Shown in pieces: positions 11,637 to 22,710 of a DNA stretch of 64,000 bases. Below the pieces are notes generated by a model. That model had not been told where the DNA came from and did no database searches. It saw only the letters and a program-made list of their open reading frames with translations. A program made the position numbers and the translations under genes. Every line of letters starts with the position of its first letter. Position 1 is the first letter of the stretch. Source of the DNA: Basidiobolus meristosporus CBS 931.73 (Eukaryota > Basidiobolomycota > Basidiobolomycetes > Basidiobolales > Basidiobolaceae); contig MCFE01000001.1 of assembly GCA_002104905.1 (NCBI GenBank), forward strand, positions 62,001-126,000, in the 5' to 3' direction.

Positions 11637-12210
11637 AGCACAGCAACAATGGTCAGCAGCAACTTTGCAAGATTACATTGTAAAGCTGTAAAGTAGAGAT
11701 GATTCAGGTGTAGTAATATGCTGCCTGTGTGAATGTACAGAGATTCTTGCAAAAAAAAGACAGTTTTTTTTATTCAAGCAATATTTGGAAACTCTTGATA
11801 GCTGTGGACAAGCAAACAAGGAGGCAAGACTTTGAAGGGGAGGAAGAGCAATAAAGCACTGATTGGTAAGCTGGGATAGTACACTATGCAAAACTAGCCA
11901 CAGGCCACTGTACTGTCATGATGTTGCCAACAGACACCTACATCAAGGCCATTAAAACATCCTCATGTCTTATACCATATAAGTCAGTTGCATTTTGTGG
12001 CCAGTTAGGTCTGCATTTGTTTGTGCAGACCACACAAGTGCATCCAAATCCCATGTTTGTCCTGCAAAAAGACTTTCAAGCATTGTCAAATTTGCAATTT
12101 ACTTGGCAGTAAAAACTGCAAAATACTGCTACAATTGCATCACAAGATCATAAAGAGGGATAGAGATTCCTGGCTGCTAGCATCATAGTGGCCCATTACT
12201 GAGTTCCACT
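11637..12210 (+). repeat. Family U tail fragment and flanking debris
   Basis: Positions 11,890-12,210 align with 10,770-11,110 (CCACTGTACTGTCATGATG against a matching CCATACGGCCATATTAATG block, then TTACTTGGCAGTAAAAACTG and GGCTGCTAGCATCATAG). No open frame survives beyond a 64-residue stretch at 11,918-12,112 that is part of this repeat. Positions 11,637-11,889 hold nothing I can identify. Confidence 0.45.
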
Positions 12211-13849
12211 TGCTGATTTGAGTGATATTTTTACCAGTCCAGTATAAGAGTTGCTGAGAAATGGGGAGGTTAGTTAGTCCCAGGTGCACTTCCTAGTGGT
12301 TGGCAGTCTTGTAACAAAGTGAGTTTCTTATATCTCAAACTATCCACAGGGTCTGAGGGGAAGAGTTTAGCATTTTTTGGTGGTCAGCCATAGCTGATGT
12401 AGCAGTTTGGCTCTGATATTTGATTTGCATTAGTGCTGCTCCTTGAGGTACCATATCTTACTAAGATCACTTGGGTTACACTCATGGGAATTAGGCAAGT
12501 TGTAACTCAGTCTGGCAGGTGGTAGCACATATGTCCTGTTACACTTCTGCATCTTAGTGGCATGGATGCTCCAATCAATCAATGAGTCACAGCAGAGTAG
12601 CCAGCTTTTCCAAGTATATGGTCAATCTTACAGCTGTCATATAATTAGGCCTTAAGATCTTCAGCAAAGTCATTGATTGTGATTCGTGGTTTCACAGTGA
12701 TATGATTAATTATGTCAAAGCACCCATCAGCTTTAGTGACTGGAGCTGATTTGTTGAGTGCTGCAATATCTCCAGGATTCAAGGCATTCATAGGAAATAT
12801 ACTGATGCAATGCCCTTGATTCAATCATGCTCTTGGCAGGTACTCCATCAACTGCTCCATTCATATATGGAAGCTCTTTTATATAGGAGACTACTTGAGA
12901 TACTTTCCGCTTTCTGATGAGGTTGGATTCTTTTGTAAAGCATATATCTTCAGAGATACAGCTTCTAGTTGTTTTCTTTCAAGGTGATTGTAACCATTCT
13001 GAATGGTCATTATTGTCTTTACAATCTAGCTTGGCTGAGCCAAGTAGTTTTCTTCAGTCCATCTGCAAAGCACTCACCATCATCAAAGAAGTCCATTTTA
13101 GTAATTTGCGCAAGTTAACATCTATACTCATGTCTTTATTCTGGAACCATAGGTCTATATTATGGTATCTTCAGCTTCCATTGATGTAGTTTCAGCTGGT
13201 GAGGAGGCTCAAATATATCTAGAATCTTTAGCACATGTTCATCCCTGGTTGAAGTACCTGAGTGGTCCATTGTGCTGCCTGACCTTGTCATTTAACAGTA
13301 GCATTGCAAGCTGCATCTGCCAAATAACAAGCTTTATTAATCAACTTGATTTCTTGGGCTACTCCTTTAACCATGATGGCCTCCTCAATTTGGAAGTCCC
13401 ATGTTCTAAGATCTTTATTGACTTTACCGTGTAACATGTTGACCTTGCTAGTTAAAGTGGTAGATCACAGCAAACTCACACAATCTTTTGCACATGGGTG
13501 TCAATGTAGCTTCAGCATACCGCAGGAAGATTGCCTGAGCCTGTTCACCAACCTTTAAGCATTTGCTTGAAATAGAATCTTTATGTGTCAGCTCAATCTG
13601 GTGATTGCTCAAAGTATATAGTCCTGGGTGATTTTCACAAATAAGGACTGTTTATGACGCCATCCAGGGCTGATTTTGATGGGATCTACTATGGCTAGCA
13701 CTATCTCAATGAAACTATATTCTGGAAACTTGGTACTTATTTTCCCAAAGAATTGAATTAGAGTCCAGAATTTGGCTTGAATGGCCAATCAGGTCTTATG
13801 CTGATTAACCAAGGCATCTCTACTGGTCTTGATGTTGAACAGCCCTGTA
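12211..13849 (-). pseudogene. Unrecognised decayed coding sequence on the minus strand
   Basis: Between about 13,560 and 12,620 the - strand gives several long, broken but protein-like stretches, for example GEQAQAIFLRYAEATLTPMC (near 13,540), QIEEAIMVKGVAQEIKLINK (near 13,390), CISEDICFTKESNLIRKRKV (near 12,960) followed by SYIKELPYMNGAVDG, and KADGCFDIINHITVKPRITI (near 12,700). Composition and context suggest a retroelement gag or another transposon protein. I cannot assign a family. The + strand open frames here are shadows. The flanks (12,211-12,600 and 13,561-13,849) show nothing identifiable. Confidence 0.35.
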
Positions 13850-14200
13850 CTTAGTGAAATATTTCACTATTTGGTGTTTTTCAGCAGCTAACATATAGAT
13901 AAAAAATCTGAACTACTTTTAGTTACTATGGGACACACCTAGAGCCTAAAATGACCATTTCCTTCAGATAACTGAGCCTATAATAGTCCCCCTATGTTTA
14001 AGATCAAGTTATTACTTTTACGCACACTATGTATTAATTGTGAAGCTGTTGCACAAAGCTCCTGAATATTAAGGCACTTTACCCCCTGTACTTCCTCTAC
14101 AAAGGTCTAAATACAGATCTTCTTCACAAGTAAACAGCAGTTCAATACTTATAACTGTTTTTTGATAAGTTTCTAATGTCCAAGACACTGCTCAAATAGC
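13850..14200 (+). repeat. Copia-A-type LTR fragment
   Basis: Starts near AAATATTTCACTATTTGGTG and continues with TTCAGCAGCTAACATA, GCTCCTGAATATTAAGG and TACAAAGGTCTAAATAC. It parallels the LTR at 3,191-3,560 (CTGAAATATTGTCTATTTGG, GCTCCTGAATGTTGAGA, TACAAAGGTATAAATACTG). It lies head-to-head with the LTR of Copia-A copy 2. Confidence 0.5.
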
Positions 14201-14482
14201 AACAGGGCTTAATATAAGCTTCCCCATATGGAGGTTACCAGCTCCTAGGTTTTTACTCTGACAGGTAATTGTTACTTCTGGTTGTTAGATTGTTGAGTAA
14301 CAGCCTAATGATTGAATTCTGCATTTTGATCTTCACTTCAGGGGAATAATCATAGGATCATAGATGTGAAGAAACTGGCAAAGTAGGGACTGCAAATTAG
14401 TCCTACGGTGAGTAAGACTAGTTTAGAATTGCTAAGTAAGTTTTAGCTGCTAAATGATCCAAAATAGTCTAATATTTCAACA
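14201..14482 (-). repeat. 3' LTR of Copia-A copy 2
   Basis: On the - strand the LTR begins TGTTGAAATATTAGAC at 14,482, directly after a polypurine tract GAGTGGGAG (14,491-14,483) identical to that of Copia-B. Its first 60 bases match the start of the LTR at about 3,191. The far end is not resolved because the sequence runs into the opposite-strand LTR fragment. Confidence 0.6.
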
Positions 14483-17215
14483 CTCCCACTCAAATAAATA
14501 ATATTTCAATCCTGGCTCCTCTCTGAGATTCTCAAATTGTGGTCTAGCTGGAGGTTTTGTCAGTATATCTGCCACCATTTTGTCAGTTGGGAAGTAAACT
14601 AGCTCTACCAAGCTATACTCTACATCTTCCCTCACAAAGTGGTGTTGTATAACTGTATGCTTAGTTCTGGCATGATTAGTAGGATTCCTAGCTAATGAAA
14701 TACATCTTTGATTATCTTTGTAAGTACATGTTTGCTCATCTGAATTAAAGCCTAAGTCATTGCGTATTCCATAATTCTGCATGAATTCACCAGCTCTTCC
14801 AACTGCCACTGCAATATCTTGACATGCAGACACCATCAAGTATATCAGGCTACCAGACATTGATTGATAGGGAAAGTTTTAGTCCATATTTAAGCCATTT
14901 TCACCCAAAACTGGCGGAGATTTGCTCTATATTAGATTATTGTCCATAAGGGCAGCTGCAGGCTTGCAGTTTTTCATTTTGAAGCATTTAAGAATGTCCT
15001 TGAGGTACTTGGACTGATTCATCATAATCTTTGAGTAGGTGTGTCATAATTTACTTCAATTTCAAGAAAATAGCTCAATTTTCCAAAATTTTACATCTCC
15101 AATTTGCTGAAGAGATCTGATTTTGTCTGTTTAGGTGCCTCCAGGTCCCTTGTAGCTATTATTAGGTTATTTAAATGAAGAACTAGGATGATCACACCCC
15201 TTTTCAGCTGTTTCACATGTATACTGTTATCTGCAGAGCTACAAATGAACTCAATCTCATCTAGATATGTGTAAATCTTGTTATACCATGCTCTTGGTGC
15301 CTGCGTAAGCCCATACAATAATTTCTGAGTCTGCACACCTTATAATTGCCTTTTGGATTGGTAAAACCTTTTGGTTGCTCCATACATCAAGTTTTGTACA
15401 AGTCCCCATTTAGAAAGGCTACTTTGACGTCTATTTTGTGTAGATCTGAGCACTGTACAGCTGCCAAGGCTAGAACTGTCCTAATGGAGTTACTCATGGC
15501 AACTAGAGCAAAAGCTTCCTTGAAGTCTAGTCCCTGAATCTGGGAACAGCCTTTAGCCACCAATCCAGCATTGTACTTATCAACAGCATCATTTGAGGTT
15601 ATCTTGACCTTGTAGACTCATCTATATCCTATTAGCTTTCTCCCATGGGGTAAATCTACCAGTTCTGATGCTTTTGCTATGATCAGTGATTGGTACTCCT
15701 CCTGCATGGCTTGTTGCCACATGGTAACATCTGGACTTTGCATTGCCTGTTCCAGATTCTGAGGCTTAGCACATAAGGCAAGATAAGCTTCTTCATGAGC
15801 ATTGGATTTCAGCCACCAAAATCTAAGGACATTTCTTATTCTGGTAGATCTCCTAGCTGGGATAATCTGCTTGGATCTGGAGCTGGTAGAGTTTTCTTCC
15901 ATATCTGGCTGAATTTGGTAGGTGTCTTCTTCATTAGTGCTGATTGCATACTCAGGCAGCAGGCCAATGATTTCTGTGGCTTTCTGATTTGTATTCACCT
16001 TAAATACAATGTCCCTGCTCTTGATCAGCTTCTGAATTCCGCAATCATACACTCTATACCCTTTAGTATCATCACAATACCCAAGAATGATCCCCTATCT
16101 ACTCCTTGGTACCAGCTTTGAGCATTTTTTGTCAGGGATGTGATAAACAACACCACAGCCAAAGATCTTGAGGAGCTGGAGGTCTAGTTTTTTGCCTGAA
16201 TATGCTTCAAAGAGTGTAGAATCACATAGCGCTGTTGTTGGGCATCCATTCTTGATTTGTACTGTGGTAGCAACAGATTATGTCCATGTCTTATAGTCCA
16301 TTCCTTTATCATGTAGCACAGATCTTCCCATCTCCACAATTGTTCTATTTGCATGTTCTGCTACCTCATTTTGCTATGGAGTACTTGGAAAAGTGGTCTG
16401 TTGAAGTATACCAGTAGATCAGTGGTATTTTGCAAGCTTCTTTGAGCAGTATTCCCCTCTATTGTTACTTTGGAGTATCTTCAGTTTACACCCAGTTTAT
16501 TTTTCTGCCATGTTCTTGAAGTTTTTAAATGTCTCTAAATCCTCTTCTTTGTCTTAAGGAAGTATAACCATGAATATCTTGTCTTGTCACCAATAAATAT
16601 CATTAAGTACATCTTGGCTCCAAAGGACAGTGTTCTCATGGGCCCACATATGTCTGAGTGTACAATAGCCAATATTTCAGTGGTGTTGATGCCTCCTGAG
16701 CTCCTAAATCACTGCCCAGCTTGTTTGCCAAATGAACATCCCTTACAGACACTCAATTTTATCAGAATTGAGTAATTAGGCCTAAAACAAGATGACCTTT
16801 CACCAATTGACTCATTTTCTGTTCTGCCACGTGGCCTAGCCTCCTATGCCACATCTCCCAGTTAGTTTAATCAGTTTCAGCTATGTTAGCATACTCAGGT
16901 GCAATGATCTTGCATTGTAACTTATATACACTATGATCTCTGATTTCCAGAGCTAATTTTTGTCCACTTTCACTTGATATTGAGTAGTTCAGCTTAGTGA
17001 ACACAAATATCTGTCCCTGAGCAATTGCTTTACTGACTGAGAGTAGGTTCTTAGATATTCCAGGTACGTAGAGTATGTCAGTCAGTTTGGTTGCTGTAGC
17101 CCCTGAGATAAGTCTGTATCCTGATTCTCCAAAGTCTGTAGCTCTTCCCATCAAACCTCTCCTTTACAGGGAAGATGTTTGTATTGTTCTCTTTGCTTGT
17201 ACAAGTCATCATCAA
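14477..17215 (-). mobile_element. Decayed Ty1/copia retrotransposon (Copia-A copy 2), coding part
   Basis: Read on the - strand: gag start motif FDGKSYRLW near 17,155; GAG_pre-integrase/protease junction at 17,154-16,867 (LTDILYVPGISKNLLSV); integrase remnants at 16,850-16,080; the linker TNEEDTYQIQPDMEENSTSS near 15,950, 75-80% identical by eye to copy 1 at 1,737; reverse transcriptase around 15,620-15,091 (LLYGLTQAPRAWYNKI); RNase H at 14,860-14,477 (ARTKHTVIQHHFVRE, KMVADILTKP). The gag start runs directly into the pre-integrase domain, so the rest of gag, the zinc knuckle and most of protease are deleted. Many stops are present. Confidence 0.9.
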
Positions 17216-17239
17216 TGACGTAAGAATGTATTAAGTAGG

Positions 17240-17610
17240 TGCTGGAAGGTTCTAAGAGGCACAGCACATCCAACCAATCAGGAATCAGTACCTTGAAATC
17301 CATGTGACTTAGGGATACCATATATGGTATAGAAATGGTAGGGATGGAGACATGGGCTGACTATGTGCCACAGGTACTGATGCAGGTACTTGCTTAATAT
17401 AGAAGCACTTGCTGCTAGTAATTCTACATTAAGTGAGGGATAACTTATGCAATAATGTAAGCAGGTGGGATAGTCAGCCAGCTTATGGAATAGTACTGAT
17501 CAGGTAAGACAAATGGGATAACACTAAAATAAGTGTAATAGTGATATAGAGAAGTGGAAAATATGGGAATGGGCACATCTGTCAGTGGGTGTTGCTGTGA
17601 CCCCACTACA
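17240..17610 (+). repeat. Repeat D, copy 1
   Basis: About 370 bp that match, in inverted orientation, 21,958-22,331 plus its continuation after Copia-B at 27,013. Shared landmarks are CATCCAACCAATCAGGAATC, the 16-bp palindrome ATACCATATATGGTAT, TAAGTGAGGGATAA and CATCTGTCAGTGGGTGT. It is probably an LTR or untranslated region of some element, but no partner copy with the same orientation flanks a coding region here. Confidence 0.6.
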
Positions 17611-19181
17611 ATGGCTGACAGCACTCAATATCTTGGGTACTGATTGTTGGGCAGGCAAGCAGACAGATTGTCCTGGAGGGGACTAGGCCTGCTTGCAATC
17701 ACACAAACATGGTCATGAGCTGCTTGTTACTTGCAGCAAGGATTGCAATGTAAAATCAGGGGAAAATCTGCTGAATACTGTTGTTAGAAACGTGAGATAT
17801 TGTATATGCATTTGGGTACAACTTAACTGAAGAACTAACTTGTAACTCAATGTGCATATCTACGTATTTGTAGGCTTAAAGTTGGAAAAATTTGATCAAA
17901 ATTCTAATCTTCTTCTTTGATCCTTTGCACAGGCTTAAATAATATGCTGAATCCAATTTTCAGATCATAATATTAGTATTTATTGCGTCTGGGCTACTCA
18001 ATGCTTCTCATTTGAACTCCATTGACCCACTTGTGGTCATGTTAAGGACTTGTTGTTTATGGCAGATCTGGAGTTTCCTAATTTCTGGGCAACAGTTTTA
18101 TTTGTTTAGACAACTTCACTCTATGTTCATATTATATTCAAGGACGGTTACATACATTATATAGACTCTATATGAGGTAAAAGAGATGACCTTTATTGGC
18201 CCATGTTAAGGTTTTGCGCCTGGGCCAGATCATCCTCACTTCCTGGAACTAAGGCACATACAACATGGCTAAAAAAGGTGTTTGCTCAACTCTGAGCTGC
18301 ATTGACTTGCTCCCACTTGGACCACTTTAGTTTAGCAATTCAAATCCACAAAAAAGAATCTATTATGGTCATCTTTGTCTTCCTCAAGTAGCAATAACTT
18401 TAACTGGATTGATTTCTTCATTTATAGTTAATTCAAGATCCATTTGCTTCTTCATTCACCCAGTTTGGTATCAGAAAGTGCCATTAGATATTTGGTAGCC
18501 ATTTTTAGAGTGCATCTACTGATTTGGACTGATAAAGCTGCTTTTGTCATATCAGAATATACTTGTAGAGTAGAGGTAGGTGCTTTTTCTAAAGTGAGAC
18601 TCTGCTTGACAAGGACTTTGAAGATACTTATTCTCCTGATAGTAACTTGCAACCATGTGCTTGGCTTGAAAGGCCAACAGATTGTCTTAGTACCTTCAAA
18701 ATCTTTAAAAACTATCTGGCTGATCCTTGCATCTTTTTCTTTCAGCTCTATAGACAGCAGATATCAGGATATCTGCTTTATATAATATGCTCTGATATAT
18801 CCTACAATGTCTGACAGATCCTGTTGAAATTTCTGAGCACTTCTGGGCTTTCTGGCTTAAGAACTTTATACAAAATGCTCTGTAGAGCATATCTGCATTG
18901 CCAGATAGTCCAAACAGAGCTTACATATATTTTGTCTCCATTTGGGAAGTGCCCCAATTTGCAGCAATAGTATTTTCCATTTTTCTTCTTTTTCTTTTTC
19001 TGCTGATGACCCAAGGGAGCTTCATTTTGTGATATGGTTCTGGACTTCCTTACAGGTGACACCACAGTGTGTTGGAGCATATCAGATCTCATGACATTGT
19101 TAGTCCAGAATGTTTGACTATTGGAGAGTGATACAGTCAATATTGATATCCACCTAGATCATTAATTACTTTGATTAGAGT
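17611..19181. other. Unassigned repeat-like sequence without a supported gene
   Basis: No family match. Two - strand open stretches (18,652-18,452 and 19,140-18,802) may be fragments of one decayed protein. The second has a lysine run followed by a YYCCKLGHF motif that might be a damaged gag zinc knuckle. Too little is left to name anything. Confidence 0.3.
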
Positions 19182-19876
19182 TGTTGTGCATCTACATTTA
19201 AAACTTGGCCAATTTCACTCTGTTAGAAAATCTAGTACCCCATTGATATTCCAAACCCAACAATAACTAATCCCTGTTATGGTATATTTTATCACATCTC
19301 AGAATCTATTTTTAGCTGTCACACCTGATCAATTTTCTTATAGTCATTACATCCTCAACTTATCTACCAAGCCTTTGCACATGATTAGTCATCAGAGATC
19401 TATCCAGCCACTTGGTAGTTGCCAAGACATTGGCTGATCAATGATGCATATTTCCATTTATCTTATGCGCCTATCAACACCCCACCAATTTCAATTAGTT
19501 TAGCCTTTTGGTGCTCACTAATCAACTTGATCAGAATAGTATAAACAAAGCTTACTGCACCTTTTGACTTAGCATGTGTCTCAATAAAATCAAGATTATG
19601 TTTCAGCAAAATTAAGAATTCAACAATTCTGTTCTAGTTTCTACCCAAGGATAGCATATCTAGCACTCCAAAGAGCACTAATCCCAGCCTGCATAGCAAA
19701 CTAAACCTGTTGCCATTATAGCCCAACTCAGCTATATACAAGACCAATATTAGACCAGAACCTCTCTGCTAGGATCTCTGTCACTCTAGACAATTCTAAG
19801 ATTCTGCACTTAGTTGTCACTTAGGTTCAGTTAACTCATTCAAGAGTTTTATTACACTTTTCTCTTGATATAACTT
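19182..19876 (+). repeat. 5' LTR of gypsy G1 copy a
   Basis: Begins TGTTGTGCATCTACATTT and aligns along its length with the - strand LTR at 40,404-39,708 (TGTTATGCATCAACATTT) and with the solo LTR at 5,016-4,327. Shared blocks include CCTGTTATGGT, TCAGAATCTATTTTT and GATTCTGCACTTAGTTGTCA. It is followed by an AT-rich leader and the gag start codon, which is interrupted by a MITE. Confidence 0.7.
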
Positions 19877-19917
19877 CTTTTTTGTCGAATTCCATTACAT
19901 TCAACCACTTAAAGTAT

Positions 19918-20649
19918 AGACTTGTTCCATTGGATAGTGCCACATTGAGCCATGAGTGCCATATAATGCCATAGTGTGCCAGAGAGGCCAAGTGAGCCTA
20001 TACTTGGTCACTGAGTGTGAAACATAGCTCTGCATCTTCATGCAAAGCACCCCTTGTGTTTCACCCTTTGTGTTAGAGAAAATCCATTTTTGGTTGTTTT
20101 TTGTAGACCAATGTTGTGAAGGATGCATAAGAGCACAGAAGAACTGAAGACATGCATCTGGTACTCAATACCCATGGCACTCTGAATCTAGCTCCTGTGG
20201 CTTGTAACATGTCACAAAAATGCATGGCACTATCTTGGTCCACTAGTACTATCTGGCACTATATTTAATTATTAGCCCTAAAGTAAGATTTATACAAAGT
20301 ACTAATAGTGCCAGATAGTACTAGTGGACCAAGATAGTGCCATGCATTTTTGTGACATGTTACAAGCCACAGGAGCTAGATTCAGAGTGCCATGGGTATC
20401 AAGTACTGGATGCATAACTTCAATTCTTTTGTGCTCTTACACATCCTTCACAACATTGACCTAAAAAAAAGGTAAAAAAATGGATATTCTTCAGCACAAC
20501 GGGTGAAACACAGGGGCTGCTTTGCATGAAGATGCAGAGCTATGCTTCACACTCTGTGGCCAAGTATAGGCTCACTTGGCCTCCCTGGCACACTTTGGCA
20601 TCATTTGGCACTCATGGCTCAATGTGGCACTATCCAACAGAACAAGTCT
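19918..20649. mobile_element. Intact 732-bp hairpin MITE with PIF/Harbinger-like ends
   Basis: Two inverted arms of 342 bp each (19,918-20,259 and 20,308-20,649) are nearly perfect reverse complements around a 48-bp AT-rich spacer. Ends are AGACTTGTTCC..., the same as the ends of the transposon at 31,087-34,469. It is flanked by the 3-bp duplication TAT (19,915-19,917 and 20,650-20,652). The empty site is visible in the homologous G1 leader at 39,665-39,690. It has no coding capacity, so it must be mobilised in trans, most plausibly by a transposase like that at 31,270-32,154. Confidence 0.88.
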
Positions 20650-20650
20650 T

Positions 20651-21260
20651 ATGTCTTCAGCACCAAGTAATCCAAATCCTTCCATATTGGAAGAGGCCCA
20701 AAGAAACCAGGAAGAACTGAGTCAACAGCTTGAGAACATCATGCATGAAAGATACACCTTGATGCTTGAGCACTCAAAGCTTGCCAAGATAAGATCTGAA
20801 AACTGTTGTAGAGATGAACTCCTTGAAGGTATATCTGGTTACCAAGATAAAATAAGAATTATCAAAGAAGCTCTGGAGATTGTTGCCAGTGTAATTGACC
20901 TCATTAAAGTCTGCCAAGCCTTGCTCTGCATCAACCACCAAGAATCATGCCTTTGGATCTTCCAGATTAACATCTTCCTCTAGACCTGCCTTGGTAGTTG
21001 TCCCAAGATCCTTGCCTCTTTATGCTGAAGGAGCCAAGACCATACTGAGTCTACTGAGCTTCTTTACAAGTTTAGTTATCTCTTAGATGCACACCAGCAA
21101 GACCCTGACACCAATTGGGCTAGACTTCTGCCTCTCTGTCTCACAATGCAAGATGCTGACTGAGTTGAAGTGAACAGTCTTTCCAATAGTACATGGAAAA
21201 TTGCCCAAAACCTCTTTTGCAGCCATTGTGAAGATCCCCTCAAGAAAGCACATTTGAACC
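20651..21260 (+). pseudogene. gag fragment of gypsy G1 copy a
   Basis: The start codon ATG at 20,651 overlaps the right-hand TAT duplication of the MITE. The product (MSSAPSNPNPSILEEAQRNQ, then LENIMHERYTLMLEHSKLAK) matches the G1 gag at 39,667-39,329 (MSSAASNPNLSMLEEAQRNQ). It is rich in Glu/Gln and likely coiled-coil at the N-terminus. Frameshifts occur near 20,900. No zinc knuckle or pol follows; the sequence then merges into family U on the opposite strand. Confidence 0.75.
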
Positions 21261-21955
21261 AGATCTATACTGACAATATTTTATTGGTGCTGTAACAATA
21301 TTTGCATGGTATTGTTGTGGTCTTGTAGTGCTCTATAACTATTTTAAGTGGATCCAATTGGCCAGGACATGCAATTGCTTTATATGGCAAGAAACTTGAC
21401 AGTATTTTGACAGCCTCACTGCAAGACTCTGATGGCATTATATTGAGAGTACAACAGTCTACTGCTGGTTCTGTATAATGCTACAATACCAACTTACCAA
21501 ATGGTATTTCCTTTTTCTACCTCCCCTTGTGCAATTCATATACTCCACTGTAGAATCACCCCTCTTTATTAGCTTACCCACTACTACCTTGGGTATTCCA
21601 CATATAGATTGAATCAAAAAAACTATGGCCTCCTGCTTACTAACCTCTATAAATGCACACACCTGCTGCAATGGACATACTTCTATCACCTAAACTTTAC
21701 AGCTTTTTAGCATGATACTTGCAAAGTTGCCATATACCTTGTACTGCAGGTAATAAATACATCTTGCAAACATATGCTTTGTTGTTGCCACTTCTGCCAT
21801 GAATACCTCCTGAACATCTGCAAAGAACTTCTTGGTATTTAGCCAATATAGTCCTTCTCCCTGTTGGATTCTAGTCCCCCTTAAAGCTGTGCTCTGGCTT
21901 TTGTTTATGTGAATCCCATATTGAATGGTGTAAAAGTTGGCTGTGACCATGAGAA
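21260..21955 (-). repeat. Family U repeat with broken reading frame (minus copy)
   Basis: The - strand reads RGTRIQQGEGLYWLNTKKFF, VQEVFMAEVATTKHMFARCI and YKVYGNFASIMLKS at 21,950-21,693. After a stop come VCAFIEVSKQEAIVFLIQSI, CGIPKVVVGKLIKRGDSTVE and YMNCTRGGRKRK at 21,680-21,510, then a damaged tail similar to 10,800-11,000 (SFLPYKAIAC). Paired with the + copy at 9,940-11,110 it defines a repeat-encoded protein of at least about 250 residues that I cannot name. Repeat D lies directly upstream, so D may be its 5' flank. Confidence 0.5.
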
Positions 21956-21957
21956 AT

Positions 21958-22331
21958 CCGGTGTAGTGGGGTCACAGTGACACCCACTGACAGATGTGCT
22001 CATTCCCATATTTTCTACTTCCCTATTTCTCTACTACACATCTTTTAGTTTTATCCCATTTGTCATACTTGATCAGTACTATCCCATAAGCTGGTTGACT
22101 ATCTCAACTGCTTACCTTAATGCATGATTTATCCCTCACTTTATTTAAAATTACTAGCTGTAAGTGCTTTTATACTAGGCAAGTATTCTCACCAGTACCT
22201 GCAACACATGATCTACCTGTGTCACCATCCCAGCCATTTCCACACCATATATGGTATCCCTATATTACACAGGTCTCAGAGTACTGATTCCTGATTGGTT
22301 GGATGTGCTGTGGCTTTTAGAACCTTCTGGC
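21958..22331 (-). repeat. Repeat D, copy 2, interrupted by Copia-B
   Basis: Inverted match to 17,240-17,610 (GATTCCTGATTGGTTGGATG, ATACCATATATGG). Copia-B inserted at its edge: the duplicated CTGGC lies at 22,327-22,331 and 27,013-27,017, and the repeat continues after 27,017 with CACCTACTTAGAATAC, matching the sequence upstream of D copy 1 (around 17,225-17,250). Confidence 0.65.
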
Positions 22332-22679
22332 TGTTGTAAAATTTGTAATTCCACCTAAATATTCACCTAACTTAGTCACTTAGATCATTACCCTTATATC
22401 CTAGAGAATACTGACCAAATTCCTTGTCAGGATTTACTTAGAATATTTTCACCAAAATGCCAGGTACCCAGAACATGAAAATTCTCAAAGTTGTCCAAAC
22501 AGCCTCAAACTTTGCACACATGTTCTTGGGACCTTCCTTAGCCTATTCTATGTGCTTGTAATGCCAAGACCAGGTAAAAGTATAAATACTACTTTTACAT
22601 TCAATAAATTGTTAAGTGAAAACCACATAATCTACTTGTTCTCCCAATCACTTCCAATATCTCCAAGACTCTTACAACA
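22332..22679 (+). repeat. 5' LTR of Copia-B
   Basis: 348 bp, TG...CA ends. It contains a likely promoter TATA box TATAAATA (22,581-22,588) and AATAAA (22,603-22,608), consistent with U3 and R functions. Confidence 0.92.
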
Positions 22680-22691
22680 GGTTATGAGCCC
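22680..22691 (+). promoter_or_regulatory. Primer-binding site matching the anticodon loop of tRNA-iMet
   Basis: GGTTATGAGCCC immediately follows the LTR. Its reverse complement GGGCTCATAACC is the anticodon stem-loop of an initiator Met tRNA (CAT anticodon), not a tRNA 3' end. Drosophila copia and yeast Ty5 are known to use such half-tRNA primers. Confidence 0.75.
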
Positions 22692-22710
22692 CAAGCTGTC
22701 ACTCTCTGCA

